Positions 15,898 through 23,385 of a DNA stretch of 25,027 nucleotides are shown in pieces. Both the position numbers and the translations under genes were made by a program. The notes under the pieces are model-generated. The model made no database searches. It was not told the origin of the DNA and saw only the letters and a program-made list of their open reading frames with translations. Source of the stretch: Alphaproteobacteria bacterium UBA7691 (lineage in GTDB: Bacteria > Pseudomonadota > Alphaproteobacteria > Ferrovibrionales > Ferrovibrionaceae); assembly GCA_002482765.1 (NCBI GenBank), contig DLGP01000004.1:42194-67220 (forward strand), read 5' to 3'. How positions within the stretch are numbered: position 1 is the stretch's first letter; every line of letters starts with the position of its first letter.

Positions 15898-16206
15898 ATG
15901 ATCCATGTTGTCGCCGTCATCACCGCCCAGCCCGGCCAGCGCGCCGCCCTGCTGGAATTGTTCAATGCCAATGTGCCGGCAGTGTTGGCCGAGGCTGGCT
16001 GCATCGAATATGGCGCCGCCGTGGATATTGATGCCATCGGCAAGGCGCAGGCGCGGTTTGGCGATGACAGCTTTGTGGTGATCGAAAAGTGGGAAAGCAT
16101 CGAGCATCTGCGCGCCCATGCCGTGGCGCCGCATATGCAGGACTACGCCGCCAAGGCCAAGCCACTGATTGCCAACCGCGCCATCCATGTGCTCGGCCCG
16201 GCCTGA
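15898..16206 (+). CDS. Antibiotic biosynthesis monooxygenase (ABM) domain protein
   Basis: This single-domain protein of 102 residues has the ferredoxin-like ABM fold, recognised from IHVVAVITAQPGQRAALLELF, then AGCIEYG, FVVIEKWES and LRAHAVAPHM. Members include YgiN-like quinol monooxygenases and small cofactor-free oxygenases or isomerases, usually dimeric. The function here is unknown. The start at 15898 follows TGAGGAAA. It lies 43 bases after the halohydrin-dehalogenase-like gene and 26 before the flavoenzyme, in the same direction, so the four genes are probably co-transcribed. Confidence 0.88.
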   Translation: MIHVVAVITAQPGQRAALLELFNANVPAVLAEAGCIEYGAAVDIDAIGKAQARFGDDSFVVIEKWESIEHLRAHAVAPHMQDYAAKAKPLIANRAIHVLGPA

Positions 16207-16232
16207 CGCCATAAAAACTGCGCCATAAAATT

Positions 16233-17408
16233 ATGACCAGTTACGATGTTGTCATCATCGGCGGCGGGGTGATCGGCTCGTCCGTGGCCTATCACCTCAA
16301 GGCACTGGCGCCGCAAATCAGTGTGGCGGTGGTGGAGCGTGATCCGAGCTACAAGACCGCTTCCTCGGCGCTTTCGGCTTCCTCGATCCGGCAGCAATTT
16401 TCCACCCCCGTGAATATCGCCATCTCGCGCTTCGGCATCGATTTTCTGCGCCAATTGCCCGAGGTATTGGCGGTGGAGGGTGAGCAGCCGGCCATCGGTC
16501 TGGTCGAGCCGGGTTATCTCTACCTCGCCACGCCGGCCGGTGCGGCGGTGCTGGCGGAAAACAACGCCATCCAGCGCGCCCATGGCGCCGATATCGCGTT
16601 GTTGACGCCGGATCAGCTGGCGGCGCGTTTTCCGTGGCTTGCCACAGGCGATCTAGCATTGGGCGCGCTGGGCCTGCGTGATGAAGGCTGGTTTGATGGC
16701 TATGGCCTGTTGCAGGCTTTCCGCAACAAGGCGCGTTCGCTTGGTGTGGTCTATATGGCGCAGAATGTTGTAGCGCTGGAGCATACCGCCGGCCGCGTCA
16801 GCCGTGTGAGGCTGGAGAATGGCGAAAGCCTGGCCTGTGGCCATGCCGTCAACGCCGCCGGGCCGCATGCCGGCAAACTCGCCGCCATGGCGGGCCTGGA
16901 TTTCCCGCTGCTGCCGGAGCGGCGCTGCGTGTTTGTGTTCTCCTGCAAGGACAGCCTGCCCGATTGCCCGTTGCTGATTGATACATCCGGCGTCTGGTTC
17001 CGCCCGGAAGGCGCTTATTTCATTGCGGGGGCGCCGCCGCGTGACGGTGATACACCCGAGCAGCATGCTTCGCTGGAGGTTGATTACGGGCTGTTTGAAG
17101 ACGTGGTATGGCCGGCGCTGGCCGAGCGCGTGCCGGCCTTCGAGGCGATCAAATTCGTCAATGCCTGGGCCGGGCATTACGATATGAACCTGTTCGACCA
17201 TAATGCCATTATCGGCCGCGCGCCGGGCTTCGAGAATTTTTATCTCGCCAACGGCTTCAGCGGCCATGGCATGCAGCAATCACCCGCCGCCGGGCGCGGC
17301 GTGGCCGAACTGATCCTGTTTGGCGGCTATCACAGCCTCGACCTATCGGAACTTGGCCCGGAACGCCTGCTGCGCAACCAGCCGATCATCGAGAAGAATA
17401 TTATCTAG
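16233..17408 (+). CDS. FAD-dependent oxidoreductase of the DAO family
   Basis: This is a 391-residue flavoenzyme of the D-amino-acid oxidase/sarcosine oxidase group. The Rossmann motif VVIIGGGVIGSSVAYHL is at residues 6-22. The SIRQQFSTPVN segment and the C-terminal FSGHGMQQSPAAGRGVAELI are typical of FOXRED1-like and glycine/sarcosine/dimethylglycine oxidase-like proteins. It probably oxidises an amine or hydroxyacid; the substrate is not recognisable. The ATG has no good Shine-Dalgarno (AT-rich ATAAAATT precedes it). It is last in the plus-strand operon and is followed by palindromic element B. Confidence 0.9.
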   Translation: MTSYDVVIIGGGVIGSSVAYHLKALAPQISVAVVERDPSYKTASSALSASSIRQQFSTPVNIAISRFGIDFLRQLPEVLAVEGEQPAIGLVEPGYLYLATPAGAAVLAENNAIQRAHGADIALLTPDQLAARFPWLATGDLALGALGLRDEGWFDGYGLLQAFRNKARSLGVVYMAQNVVALEHTAGRVSRVRLENGESLACGHAVNAAGPHAGKLAAMAGLDFPLLPERRCVFVFSCKDSLPDCPLLIDTSGVWFRPEGAYFIAGAPPRDGDTPEQHASLEVDYGLFEDVVWPALAERVPAFEAIKFVNAWAGHYDMNLFDHNAIIGRAPGFENFYLANGFSGHGMQQSPAAGRGVAELILFGGYHSLDLSELGPERLLRNQPIIEKNII

Positions 17409-17445
17409 CGCAAAGGCGGGAGCTTCGCTCGTCCAATAACAAAGC

Positions 17446-17540
17446 CGTCATGGTACGCGAAGGCGTACCATCCACGTTTTTCATTTTGCTGGTTGGCAAT
17501 AAAAGCACTCGTGGATGGTCGGCCTGCGCCGACCATGACG
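17446..17540. repeat. Palindromic intergenic element B (REP/BIME-like), 95 bp
   Basis: Two 31-base arms (17446-17476 and 17510-17540) face each other. The outer CGTCATGGT and ACCATCCACG are conserved between arms. The inner stem differs with base pairing kept: GGTACGC-gaag-GCGTACC on the left, GGTCGGC-ctgc-GCCGACC on the right. Outside, AACAAA at 17438-17443 pairs with TTTGTT at 17543-17548. It lies between the convergent DAO and pyrC genes and has the same size and design as element A. Confidence 0.85.
17450..17481 (+). terminator. Probable intrinsic terminator of the GlcG-DAO operon (left arm of element B)
   Basis: The nine-pair hairpin ATGGTACGC-gaag-GCGTACCAT is followed by CCACG and five T residues at 17477-17481. 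On the minus strand the right arm is followed by GAGTGCTTTTATTG, so the element may also stop transcription from pyrC. Confidence 0.55.
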
Positions 17541-17559
17541 ATTTTGTTGTGAGCTAATC

Positions 17560-18597
17560 TCAGCCGATGCTCCAGCGCAGCGGTTGCTCGGCGGCGAATA
17601 CCACCAGGCGGTCGCTGCCGAGCGGGATTTCGGCGGGCAGTTGCTGTGGCGCCTTGCGCAAGGTCAGCTTGCTGTTATTCACCGGCAGGCTATAGAAGCG
17701 CGGGCCGTTCAGTGAGGCAAAGGCTTCGAGTTGGTCGAGCGCGCCTTCCTCCTCAAACACCTGGGCATAACATTGCATCGCCGTGGGCGCGTTGAAGATG
17801 CCGGCACAGCCGCAGGCGGCTTCCTTGGTATGGGCGGCATGCGGCGCCGTGTCGGTGCCGAGGAAAAAGCAGGCTTCGCCCGAAGTGGCAACGCGGCGCA
17901 AAGCCAGCCGGTGTTCCTCGCGTTTGGCAATCGGCAGGCAGTAGAAATGCGGCCTGATGCCGCCAGTAAAAATATCGGTGCGGTTGATCATCAGGTGATG
18001 CGGCGTGATGGTGGCTGCCAGTTGCGGCGCATGGGCCTGCACAAAGGCCGCCGCCTCGGCGGTGGTGATATGCTCCATCACCACTTTCAGTTCCGGGAAA
18101 TCCTGTAGCAGCCGGATCAGAATCTGGTCGATGAACACTTTCTCGCGGTCGAAGATATCAACACTGTGGTCGGTCACCTCGCCATGCAGCAAAAGCGGCA
18201 TGCCGATGCGCTCCATCATCGCCAGAACCGGGCGGATTTTGGCGATATCGGTCACACCATGCTGTGAATTGGTGGTGGCGCCGGCAGGATAGAGCTTGGC
18301 TGCCACCCAGGCGCCGGTTTCGTGGCCGTGGCGGATTTCCTCGGGCGCGATTTCGTCGGTCAGATAGGCGGTCATCAGCGGCTGGAAGTCACTGCCGGCC
18401 GGCAAAGCGGCCAGGATGCGGTCGCGATAGGCCAGGGCCTGGGCCGCGGTGGTGACGGGCGGCTTGAGATTCGGCATCACGATGGCGCGGCCGAATTGCG
18501 CCGCCGTATGCGGCAGCACGGTGGCCAGCACGTCGCCGTCGCGCAGATGCACATGCCAATCATCGGGCTTGGTGATGACCAACTCGTTCAAACTCAT
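17560..18597 (-). CDS. pyrC: Dihydroorotase, PyrC type
   Basis: Zinc amidohydrolase of pyrimidine biosynthesis that interconverts N-carbamoyl-aspartate and dihydroorotate in the cytoplasm. The 345 residues match the short class II (E. coli PyrC-like) enzyme of about 348. Visible metal ligands are HVHLRDGD (His16, His18), the carboxylated lysine in AAKLYPAGATTNSQHG, the histidines in LLHGEVTD and VVMEHITT, and the aspartate in GTDTAPH. I chose ATG 18597 because AGGAG lies 11 bases upstream and MSLNELVITKPDDWHVHLRD is the normal N-terminus. The in-frame ATG 18630 has no ribosome-binding site. It is a housekeeping gene and appears unrelated to its neighbours. Confidence 0.96.
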   Translation of the reverse strand: MSLNELVITKPDDWHVHLRDGDVLATVLPHTAAQFGRAIVMPNLKPPVTTAAQALAYRDRILAALPAGSDFQPLMTAYLTDEIAPEEIRHGHETGAWVAAKLYPAGATTNSQHGVTDIAKIRPVLAMMERIGMPLLLHGEVTDHSVDIFDREKVFIDQILIRLLQDFPELKVVMEHITTAEAAAFVQAHAPQLAATITPHHLMINRTDIFTGGIRPHFYCLPIAKREEHRLALRRVATSGEACFFLGTDTAPHAAHTKEAACGCAGIFNAPTAMQCYAQVFEEEGALDQLEAFASLNGPRFYSLPVNNSKLTLRKAPQQLPAEIPLGSDRLVVFAAEQPLRWSIG

Positions 18598-18772
18598 GAT
18601 GCTGAAGGCTCCTGCTGAAATTTTGTCCATTCTGGCAAAAAGCGCGGCTTACGGCCAGTGCGGGCGCGTGCATAGCCGGGTGATTTGTCAGCTTGCGGAA
18701 ATGTTACTGGCTGGCTGCGCCGCCCGGCGCTAGGCTGGCCGGCAATTCGCCCCACCAATAAGAAGACATCCC

Positions 18773-18777
18773 GGAGG
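18773..18777 (+). promoter_or_regulatory. Shine-Dalgarno that decides the start of the 2Fe-2S subunit
   Basis: GGAGG lies six bases before ATG 18784 and directly abuts ATG 18778. The spacing favours 18784, which gives the family-typical MAKLNVNGR start. The 186-base divergent region to pyrC shows no convincing promoter or operator. Confidence 0.6.
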
Positions 18778-18783
18778 ATGATC

Positions 18784-19233
18784 ATGGCCAAGCTGAACGT
18801 GAATGGTCGCGTGGTAGAATTCCAGGCCGAGGAGGATACGCCTTTGCTCTGGGTGTTGCGCGAGCAGCTTGGCCTGACCGGCACCAAATATGGCTGCGGC
18901 GTGGCGCAATGCGGCGCCTGCACGGTGCATGTGGATGGCGAGGCGATGCGCTCCTGTGCCATGCCGGCTGCCGGCTTTGACGAAAAGCAGAAGATCGTCA
19001 CCATCGAAGGCCTGTCGCCGGATGGTTCGCATCCGGTGCAAAAGGCCTGGGCGGCGCTGGATGTGCCGCAATGCGGCTATTGCCAATGCGGCATGATCAT
19101 GGCCGCAGCCGCTTTGCTCAAGAGCAAGCCGAAGCCGACCGATGCCGATATCGATGCCGAAATCACCAATATCTGCCGCTGTGGCACCTATAACCGTGTG
19201 CGCGCCGCCATCAAGGCGGCGGCGGCCGGCTGA
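18784..19233 (+). CDS. (2Fe-2S) subunit of a xanthine-oxidase-family molybdenum hydroxylase (IorA-like)
   Basis: This small 149-residue electron-transfer subunit contains both 2Fe-2S domains of the xanthine oxidase family. The plant-ferredoxin-like cluster is Cys38, Cys43, Cys46 and Cys58 (CGVAQCGAC...C). The second cluster, in the four-helix domain, is Cys97, Cys100, Cys131 and Cys133 (CGYC and CRC). Relatives include IorA of isoquinoline 1-oxidoreductase and NicA of nicotinate dehydrogenase. It has no signal of its own and would be exported with the Tat-bearing large subunit. It is first in the eight-gene operon, with iorB-like 14 bases downstream. Substrate unknown. Confidence 0.94.
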   Translation: MAKLNVNGRVVEFQAEEDTPLLWVLREQLGLTGTKYGCGVAQCGACTVHVDGEAMRSCAMPAAGFDEKQKIVTIEGLSPDGSHPVQKAWAALDVPQCGYCQCGMIMAAAALLKSKPKPTDADIDAEITNICRCGTYNRVRAAIKAAAAG

Positions 19234-19247
19234 AGGGAGCGCAAGTC

Positions 19248-21425
19248 ATGACCATGCTGAAACCGCTCTCTCGCCGTCATTTCCTCGCCGGTTCCGGCGC
19301 CGCCATCGGCGGGCTGTGTGTTGGCTTCCATATCCCGGCCCAGGCCCAGAATACGGCTAATGCCATGCCGCCCGAGATCAATGCCTGGGTGGTGGTGAAG
19401 CCGGATGATACCGTGGTGATCCGTATTGCCCGCTCCGAGATGGGCCAGGGCACACTCACCGGCCTGGCTCAGCTGGTGGCCGAGGAACTGGAATGCGACT
19501 GGTCGAAGGTGACCACCGAATACCCGACGCCTGGGCAGAATCTGGCGCGTAACCGCGCCTGGGGCAATTTCTCCACTGGCGGCAGTCGGGGCATCCGTGA
19601 ATCGCATGATTATGTGCGCAAGGGCGGCGCGGCGGCCCGCCTCATGCTGGTTCAGGCCGCAGCCGAACACTGGAAGGTTGCGGCGGCGGAATGTGTTGCC
19701 ACCAACAGCATCGTGACGCATCAGCCCAGCGGCCGCAAATTGCGTTATGGCGAACTGGCCGCCGCGGCCGGCAGGCTGCCGGTGCCAACCGATGTGGTGC
19801 TGAAAGACCCGAAGGATTGGAAAATCGCCGGCCAGCCGGTGAAGCGGCTGGATACGCTGGACAAGCTGACCGGCAAGCAGGTTTATGGCGCCGATCTGAA
19901 GCTGCCCGGCATGCTCAACGCGGCGATCCGCGATTGCCCGGTTTTTGGCGGCAAGGTGAAAAGCGTTGACGAGGCCGTGGCCCTGCGCATGCCGGGGGTG
20001 AAGAAGGTGGTGCGGGTTGGCGACAGCGCCGTGGCGGTGGTGGCCGATAGCTGGTGGCGCGCCAAGAGCGCCCTGGATGCGCTGCCGATCGAATGGGATG
20101 AAGGCCCGCATGCCAAGGCCAGCAGCGAGAGCATCGCGGCTTTCCTGCGTGAAGGGCTGGAAGCCAAGGAAGCCGCCGTGGGCAACAAGCAGGGCGATGC
20201 GCTGGCGATGCTGGCCTCGGCCAAGCGCACAGTGACGGCCACCTACGGCTATCCGTTCCAGAACCATGCCTGCATGGAGCCGATGAATGCCACGGCGCTT
20301 TACACGGCGCAGAAATGCGAAGTGTGGACCCCGACGCAGAATGGCGAGGCAGCGCTGGCGGCGGCTTCCGAAGCTGCCGGCCTGCCGCCGGCACAATGCG
20401 AAGTCTACAAGCTGCATCTCGGCGGCGGCTTCGGCCGGCGCGGCGCGGTGCATGATTGGGTGCGCCAGGCGGTGCTGATCGCCAAGGAAATGCCGGGCGT
20501 GCCGGTGAAGCTGCTCTGGTCGCGTGAGGAGGATATGCTGCATGGCCGCTATCATCCGATCACACAATGCAAGATGACCGCGGCACTGGATGAGCAGGGT
20601 GAGGTGACCGCACTGCATATGCGCATCTCCGGGCAATCGATCCTGGCCGGCATCTTCCCGCAGAATATCCGCAACGGTGTTGACCCGGTGGTGTTCCAGG
20701 GCCTCAATGCGGGCGGCGCCGAAGCCGCCATCGGCTATACTTTCCCCAACCTGCTGATCGACCATGCCATGCGCAATCCGCATGTGCCGCCGGGCTTCTG
20801 GCGCGGTGTGAACCTGAACCAGAACACCATCTATCTGGAATGTTTCATTGATGAACTGGCCCAGGCCGCCGGCAAGGACCCGCTGGAATTCCGCCGCAAG
20901 CTGATGGCCAATCATCCCAAGCATCTGGCGGTGCTGAATGCGGCGGCGGAAAAGGCCGGCTGGGGCAAGCCGGCGCCGGCCGGCGTGTTCCGCGGCCTGG
21001 CGCAAACCATGGGCTTCGGCTCCTATGTTGCCGCCTGCGCCGAGGTCAGCGTGTCGAAAGCCGGGCAGATCAAGGTGCATCGTATCGTCGCCGCCACCGA
21101 TCCGGGTTATGTGGTCAATCCGCAGCAGGTTGCGGCTCAGGTCGAAGGCTCTTTCGTTTATGGCCTGACGGCGGCTTTGCATGGCGAATGCACGGTGGCC
21201 AATGGCCGTATCGAGCAGGAGAATTTTGATACCTATCCGATGCTGCGCATGGACGAGATGCCGGCGGTGGAAACCGTGACGGTGCCATCGGGCGGTTTCT
21301 GGGGCGGCGTGGGCGAGCCAACCATCGCTGTGGCGGCGCCGGCAGTGCTGAACGCGATTTTCGCCGCCACCGGCAAGCGTATCCGCACCCTGCCGCTCAA
21401 GCATCACGACCTTAAATCGGCGTGA
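19248..21425 (+). CDS. Molybdopterin-binding subunit of a periplasmic xanthine-oxidase-family hydroxylase (IorB-like)
   Basis: This catalytic subunit of 725 residues binds a molybdopterin cofactor and hydroxylates or oxidises an aldehyde or N-heterocycle-like substrate using water. A Tat signal SRRHFLAGSGAAIGG is at residues 8-22, so the complex is probably periplasmic. Further landmarks are ARSEMGQGTLTGLAQLVAEE, FGRR in LHLGGGFGRRGAVH, and GGVGEPTIAVAAPAV near the C-terminus, which carries the catalytic glutamate. IorB/NicB-type enzymes pass electrons to c-type cytochromes. AGGGAG precedes the ATG. Its stop overlaps the GTG start of soxX by four bases. No XdhC-type chaperone or maturation gene is in the window. 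Confidence 0.94.
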   Translation: MTMLKPLSRRHFLAGSGAAIGGLCVGFHIPAQAQNTANAMPPEINAWVVVKPDDTVVIRIARSEMGQGTLTGLAQLVAEELECDWSKVTTEYPTPGQNLARNRAWGNFSTGGSRGIRESHDYVRKGGAAARLMLVQAAAEHWKVAAAECVATNSIVTHQPSGRKLRYGELAAAAGRLPVPTDVVLKDPKDWKIAGQPVKRLDTLDKLTGKQVYGADLKLPGMLNAAIRDCPVFGGKVKSVDEAVALRMPGVKKVVRVGDSAVAVVADSWWRAKSALDALPIEWDEGPHAKASSESIAAFLREGLEAKEAAVGNKQGDALAMLASAKRTVTATYGYPFQNHACMEPMNATALYTAQKCEVWTPTQNGEAALAAASEAAGLPPAQCEVYKLHLGGGFGRRGAVHDWVRQAVLIAKEMPGVPVKLLWSREEDMLHGRYHPITQCKMTAALDEQGEVTALHMRISGQSILAGIFPQNIRNGVDPVVFQGLNAGGAEAAIGYTFPNLLIDHAMRNPHVPPGFWRGVNLNQNTIYLECFIDELAQAAGKDPLEFRRKLMANHPKHLAVLNAAAEKAGWGKPAPAGVFRGLAQTMGFGSYVAACAEVSVSKAGQIKVHRIVAATDPGYVVNPQQVAAQVEGSFVYGLTAALHGECTVANGRIEQENFDTYPMLRMDEMPAVETVTVPSGGFWGGVGEPTIAVAAPAVLNAIFAATGKRIRTLPLKHHDLKSA

Positions 21426-21877
21426 GGCTGGGCTATGGGATTGCTGCGCTGCTGGTGATGCTGGCCGGGCCAGTGGCAGCGCAGCAAATACAGGCGGCAG
21501 CGCAGCAAATCCAGGTGGTGCAGGATGGCATCCCGCTGGCTTTGGGCGGGCTTGCTGGCGATGCCCAGCGCGGCCGCGCTATCGTGGCGGATCGCCAGAA
21601 GGGGCTATGCCTGCTCTGCCATACCGGGCCGTTTCCGGAGCAGCGTTTCCAGGGCAATCTGGCGCCCAGCCTGGCCGGTGCCGGCGCGCGTTGGAGCGTG
21701 GCGCAGTTGCGGCTGCGCATCACCGATAGCCGCCGCCTCAATCCGGCCACGCTGATGCCGTCCTATTACCGCACCGATGATCTGGTGCTGGTCGGCAGGG
21801 CCTGGATCGGCCGGCCGGTGTTGAATGAACAGGAGATCGAGGATGTGGTCGCCTTCCTTGCCACCTTGCGGGACTGA
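21422..21877 (+). CDS. soxX: SoxX-like c-type cytochrome
   Basis: This monohaem cytochrome c of 151 residues is the partner of SoxA in the SoxXA complex, which attaches sulfur substrates to SoxY in the periplasm. A Sec signal peptide ends near AGPVAA/QQ at about residue 20. The haem motif is CLLCH (63-67), and Met112 in LMPSYYR is the probable distal ligand; that segment is characteristic of SoxX. The C-terminal NEQEIEDVVAFLATLRD is also typical. The start is GTG, overlapping the stop of the molybdenum-hydroxylase gene (GTGA), with no better in-frame start. A seven-residue tandem duplication lies at the mature N-terminus. Confidence 0.88.
   Translation: MRLGYGIAALLVMLAGPVAAQQIQAAAQQIQVVQDGIPLALGGLAGDAQRGRAIVADRQKGLCLLCHTGPFPEQRFQGNLAPSLAGAGARWSVAQLRLRITDSRRLNPATLMPSYYRTDDLVLVGRAWIGRPVLNEQEIEDVVAFLATLRD
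21475..21516 (+). repeat. 21-bp tandem duplication inside soxX
   Basis: Two adjacent 21-base units (21475-21495 and 21496-21516) differ at only two positions. In frame they give AAQQIQA and AAQQIQV at the start of the mature protein, just after the signal peptide. A recent in-frame slippage duplication is the simplest reading, and it should not affect the haem domain. Confidence 0.8.
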
Positions 21878-21881
21878 AACC

Positions 21882-22328
21882 ATGCCGAGCCGGCGATGCT
21901 TGCTGGGCGCGGCGCTATTGCTGCCGGTATTCTCGATTGTGGCCCGTCCGGCGCGGGCCACGCCGGCAGCCATGCAGGCGGCGATCCGCGATCTGATTGG
22001 CAACGCCCCGTTGCGCCAGGGCCGCATCAAGCTGGAAATCGCCCCGCTGGTGGAGAATGGCAATACCGTGCCGGTGACATTACGCGCCGACAGCCCGATG
22101 ACCACCACCGACCATGTGCGCCGCATGGCTTTGTTCACCGAGGCCAATCCGCAGCCGCAGGTGGCGGTGTTCCATCTTGGGCCACGCGCCGGTCGCGCCA
22201 TGGTCTACACCCGCATGCGGCTGGCTACCTCGCAGGCGGTGACGGCCATCGCCGAGATGAGCGATGGCAGTGTGTGGCAGGATAGCGCGCAGGTGATTGT
22301 CACCCTGGCTGCCTGCGTGGAGGGCTGA
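21882..22328 (+). CDS. soxY: SoxY-like sulfur carrier with a non-canonical C-terminus
   Basis: SoxY carries sulfur intermediates covalently on a cysteine near its C-terminus while bound to SoxZ in the periplasm. This 148-residue product begins with a twin-arginine-like signal MPSRRCLLGAALLLP and a cleavage region near ARA/TP. It contains the SoxY domain with LEIAPLVENGNTVPVTLRAD and DHVRRMALFTEANPQP. The usual end is a flexible GGCGG arm. Here the protein ends LAACVEG: the cysteine (residue 145) remains but the flanking glycines do not, and it is fourth from the end. It starts four bases after soxX and stops two bases before soxZ. Assignment to SoxY rests on the order X-Y-Z-A and on these domain features. 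Confidence 0.87.
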   Translation: MPSRRCLLGAALLLPVFSIVARPARATPAAMQAAIRDLIGNAPLRQGRIKLEIAPLVENGNTVPVTLRADSPMTTTDHVRRMALFTEANPQPQVAVFHLGPRAGRAMVYTRMRLATSQAVTAIAEMSDGSVWQDSAQVIVTLAACVEG

Positions 22329-22330
22329 GC

Positions 22331-22651
22331 ATGGCACGCGCGCTGATCAACTTTCCCCGCAATGCCCGCAAGGGCGAGGTGATCGAGATCAAGACCATGA
22401 TCTCGCATGTGATGGAAACCGGCTATCGCCCCGGAGCGGACGGCACAGTGGCGCCGCGCGACATCATCCGCCGCTTCACCTGCCATTATGCCGGCGAGGA
22501 AGTGTTCCGCGCCGATCTCTATCAGGCCATCGCGGCCAATCCGTTCATTGCCTTCACCACCATCGCCACCCAGAGCGGTACGCTGAGCTTCACCTGGGAA
22601 GGTGATAACGGTTTCCGCCAGAGCGAAACCATGGCCATTATCGTGGCATGA
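22331..22651 (+). CDS. soxZ: SoxZ sulfur-carrier partner
   Basis: This immunoglobulin-like partner of SoxY has 106 residues, the normal length. The segments KGEVIEIKTMISHVMETGYR, DIIRRFTCHYAGEEVFRADL and NPFIAFTTIATQSGTLSFTW are clear SoxZ signatures. It has no signal peptide, as expected, because SoxZ is normally exported with SoxY through the Tat pathway. The ATG of soxA overlaps its stop (ATGA), so the genes are translationally coupled. Confidence 0.95.
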   Translation: MARALINFPRNARKGEVIEIKTMISHVMETGYRPGADGTVAPRDIIRRFTCHYAGEEVFRADLYQAIAANPFIAFTTIATQSGTLSFTWEGDNGFRQSETMAIIVA

Positions 22652-23385
22652 AACGGCTGATTTTGCTGCTGCTGTTGCTGGCCGGGCCGGTGCAGGCCGA
22701 TGAGCGCCGCTCCGGCTTTGCCGATATGAGCCGCGAAACCCAGGCAATGCAGCAGGATGATACGCTCAACCCGGCCATGCTGTGGGTGGCCGAGGGCGAG
22801 GTTTTGTGGAACAGCGGCGCGCCTTCCTGCGCCAGTTGTCATGGCGCGCCACAGACCATGCGCGGCGTGGCGGCGCGTTATCCGGCTTATGATGCAGCCA
22901 GCGATAAGGTTTTTGATCTGGCGCGGCGGGTTAATGCCTGCCGCAGCCGGCATCAGGGTCAGGCGCCGTTTGCGCCGGAGAGTGACGAGATACTGGCGCT
23001 GACGGCGCTGATCGGCCAGCAATCGCGCGGCCTGCCGCTGGCGCCGCCGGATGATGCGCGGCTGGTGCCGCATCGCCAGCGCGGCGAGCTGCTGTATCGC
23101 GAGCGTATCGGGCAACTGAATTTCTCCTGTGTGCAATGCCATGACGACAATGCCGGCCGTCGCCTCGCCGGCAGCATCATCCCGCAGGGCCATCCAACCG
23201 GCTATCCGCTCTATCGTCTGGAATGGCAGGGCCTGGGTTCCTTGCAGCGCCGCTTGCGCAATTGCATGATCGGCGTGCGGGCCGAGCCTTTTGCCTATGA
23301 TGCGGATGCGATGATCGAACTGGAATTGTATCTTGTGCAGCGTGCGCGCGGCATGCCGGTGGAAACCCCGGCGGTGCGGCCATGA
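22648..23385 (+). CDS. soxA: SoxA, dihaem cytochrome c subunit of SoxXA
   Basis: Catalytic subunit of the SoxXA complex, which forms the disulfide between a sulfur substrate and SoxY. The 245 residues start with a short Sec signal (cleavage near VQA/DE). Two haem motifs are present: CASCH at 61-65 and CVQCH at 161-165, so this is the dihaem type. Cys206 in LRNCMIGVRAEP is at the position of the active-site cysteine persulfide ligand, and Cys98 in VNACR is the usual axial-side cysteine. All key residues expected of a working SoxA are therefore visible. It overlaps soxZ and the following hydrolase gene by four bases each. soxB, soxC and soxD are not in the window. Confidence 0.94.
   Translation: MKRLILLLLLLAGPVQADERRSGFADMSRETQAMQQDDTLNPAMLWVAEGEVLWNSGAPSCASCHGAPQTMRGVAARYPAYDAASDKVFDLARRVNACRSRHQGQAPFAPESDEILALTALIGQQSRGLPLAPPDDARLVPHRQRGELLYRERIGQLNFSCVQCHDDNAGRRLAGSIIPQGHPTGYPLYRLEWQGLGSLQRRLRNCMIGVRAEPFAYDADAMIELELYLVQRARGMPVETPAVRP

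Noticed and set aside
18598..18783. A regulatory RNA or riboswitch between pyrC and the 2Fe-2S subunit gene
   Set aside because: I found no conserved aptamer-like motif, strong hairpin with T-run or well-spaced promoter boxes in these 186 bases.
19188..21407. A long open frame antisense to the molybdenum-hydroxylase gene, and similar long antisense frames opposite glcB, the CoA-transferase, the aminotransferase and others
   Set aside because: They are His/Arg/Ala/Gly-rich translations of GC-rich third positions, have no recognisable domains, and exactly shadow well-supported genes on the other strand.
18784..21425. Xanthine dehydrogenase or aerobic CO dehydrogenase
   Set aside because: There is no FAD-binding medium subunit, the large subunit has a Tat signal, and the two-gene layout fits the isoquinoline/nicotinate-type two-subunit hydroxylases better.
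21422..23385. A complete thiosulfate-oxidising Sox system
   Set aside because: Only X, Y, Z and A are present. soxB, soxC, soxD and the usual soxV/W/R genes are not in the window, so a full pathway cannot be claimed.
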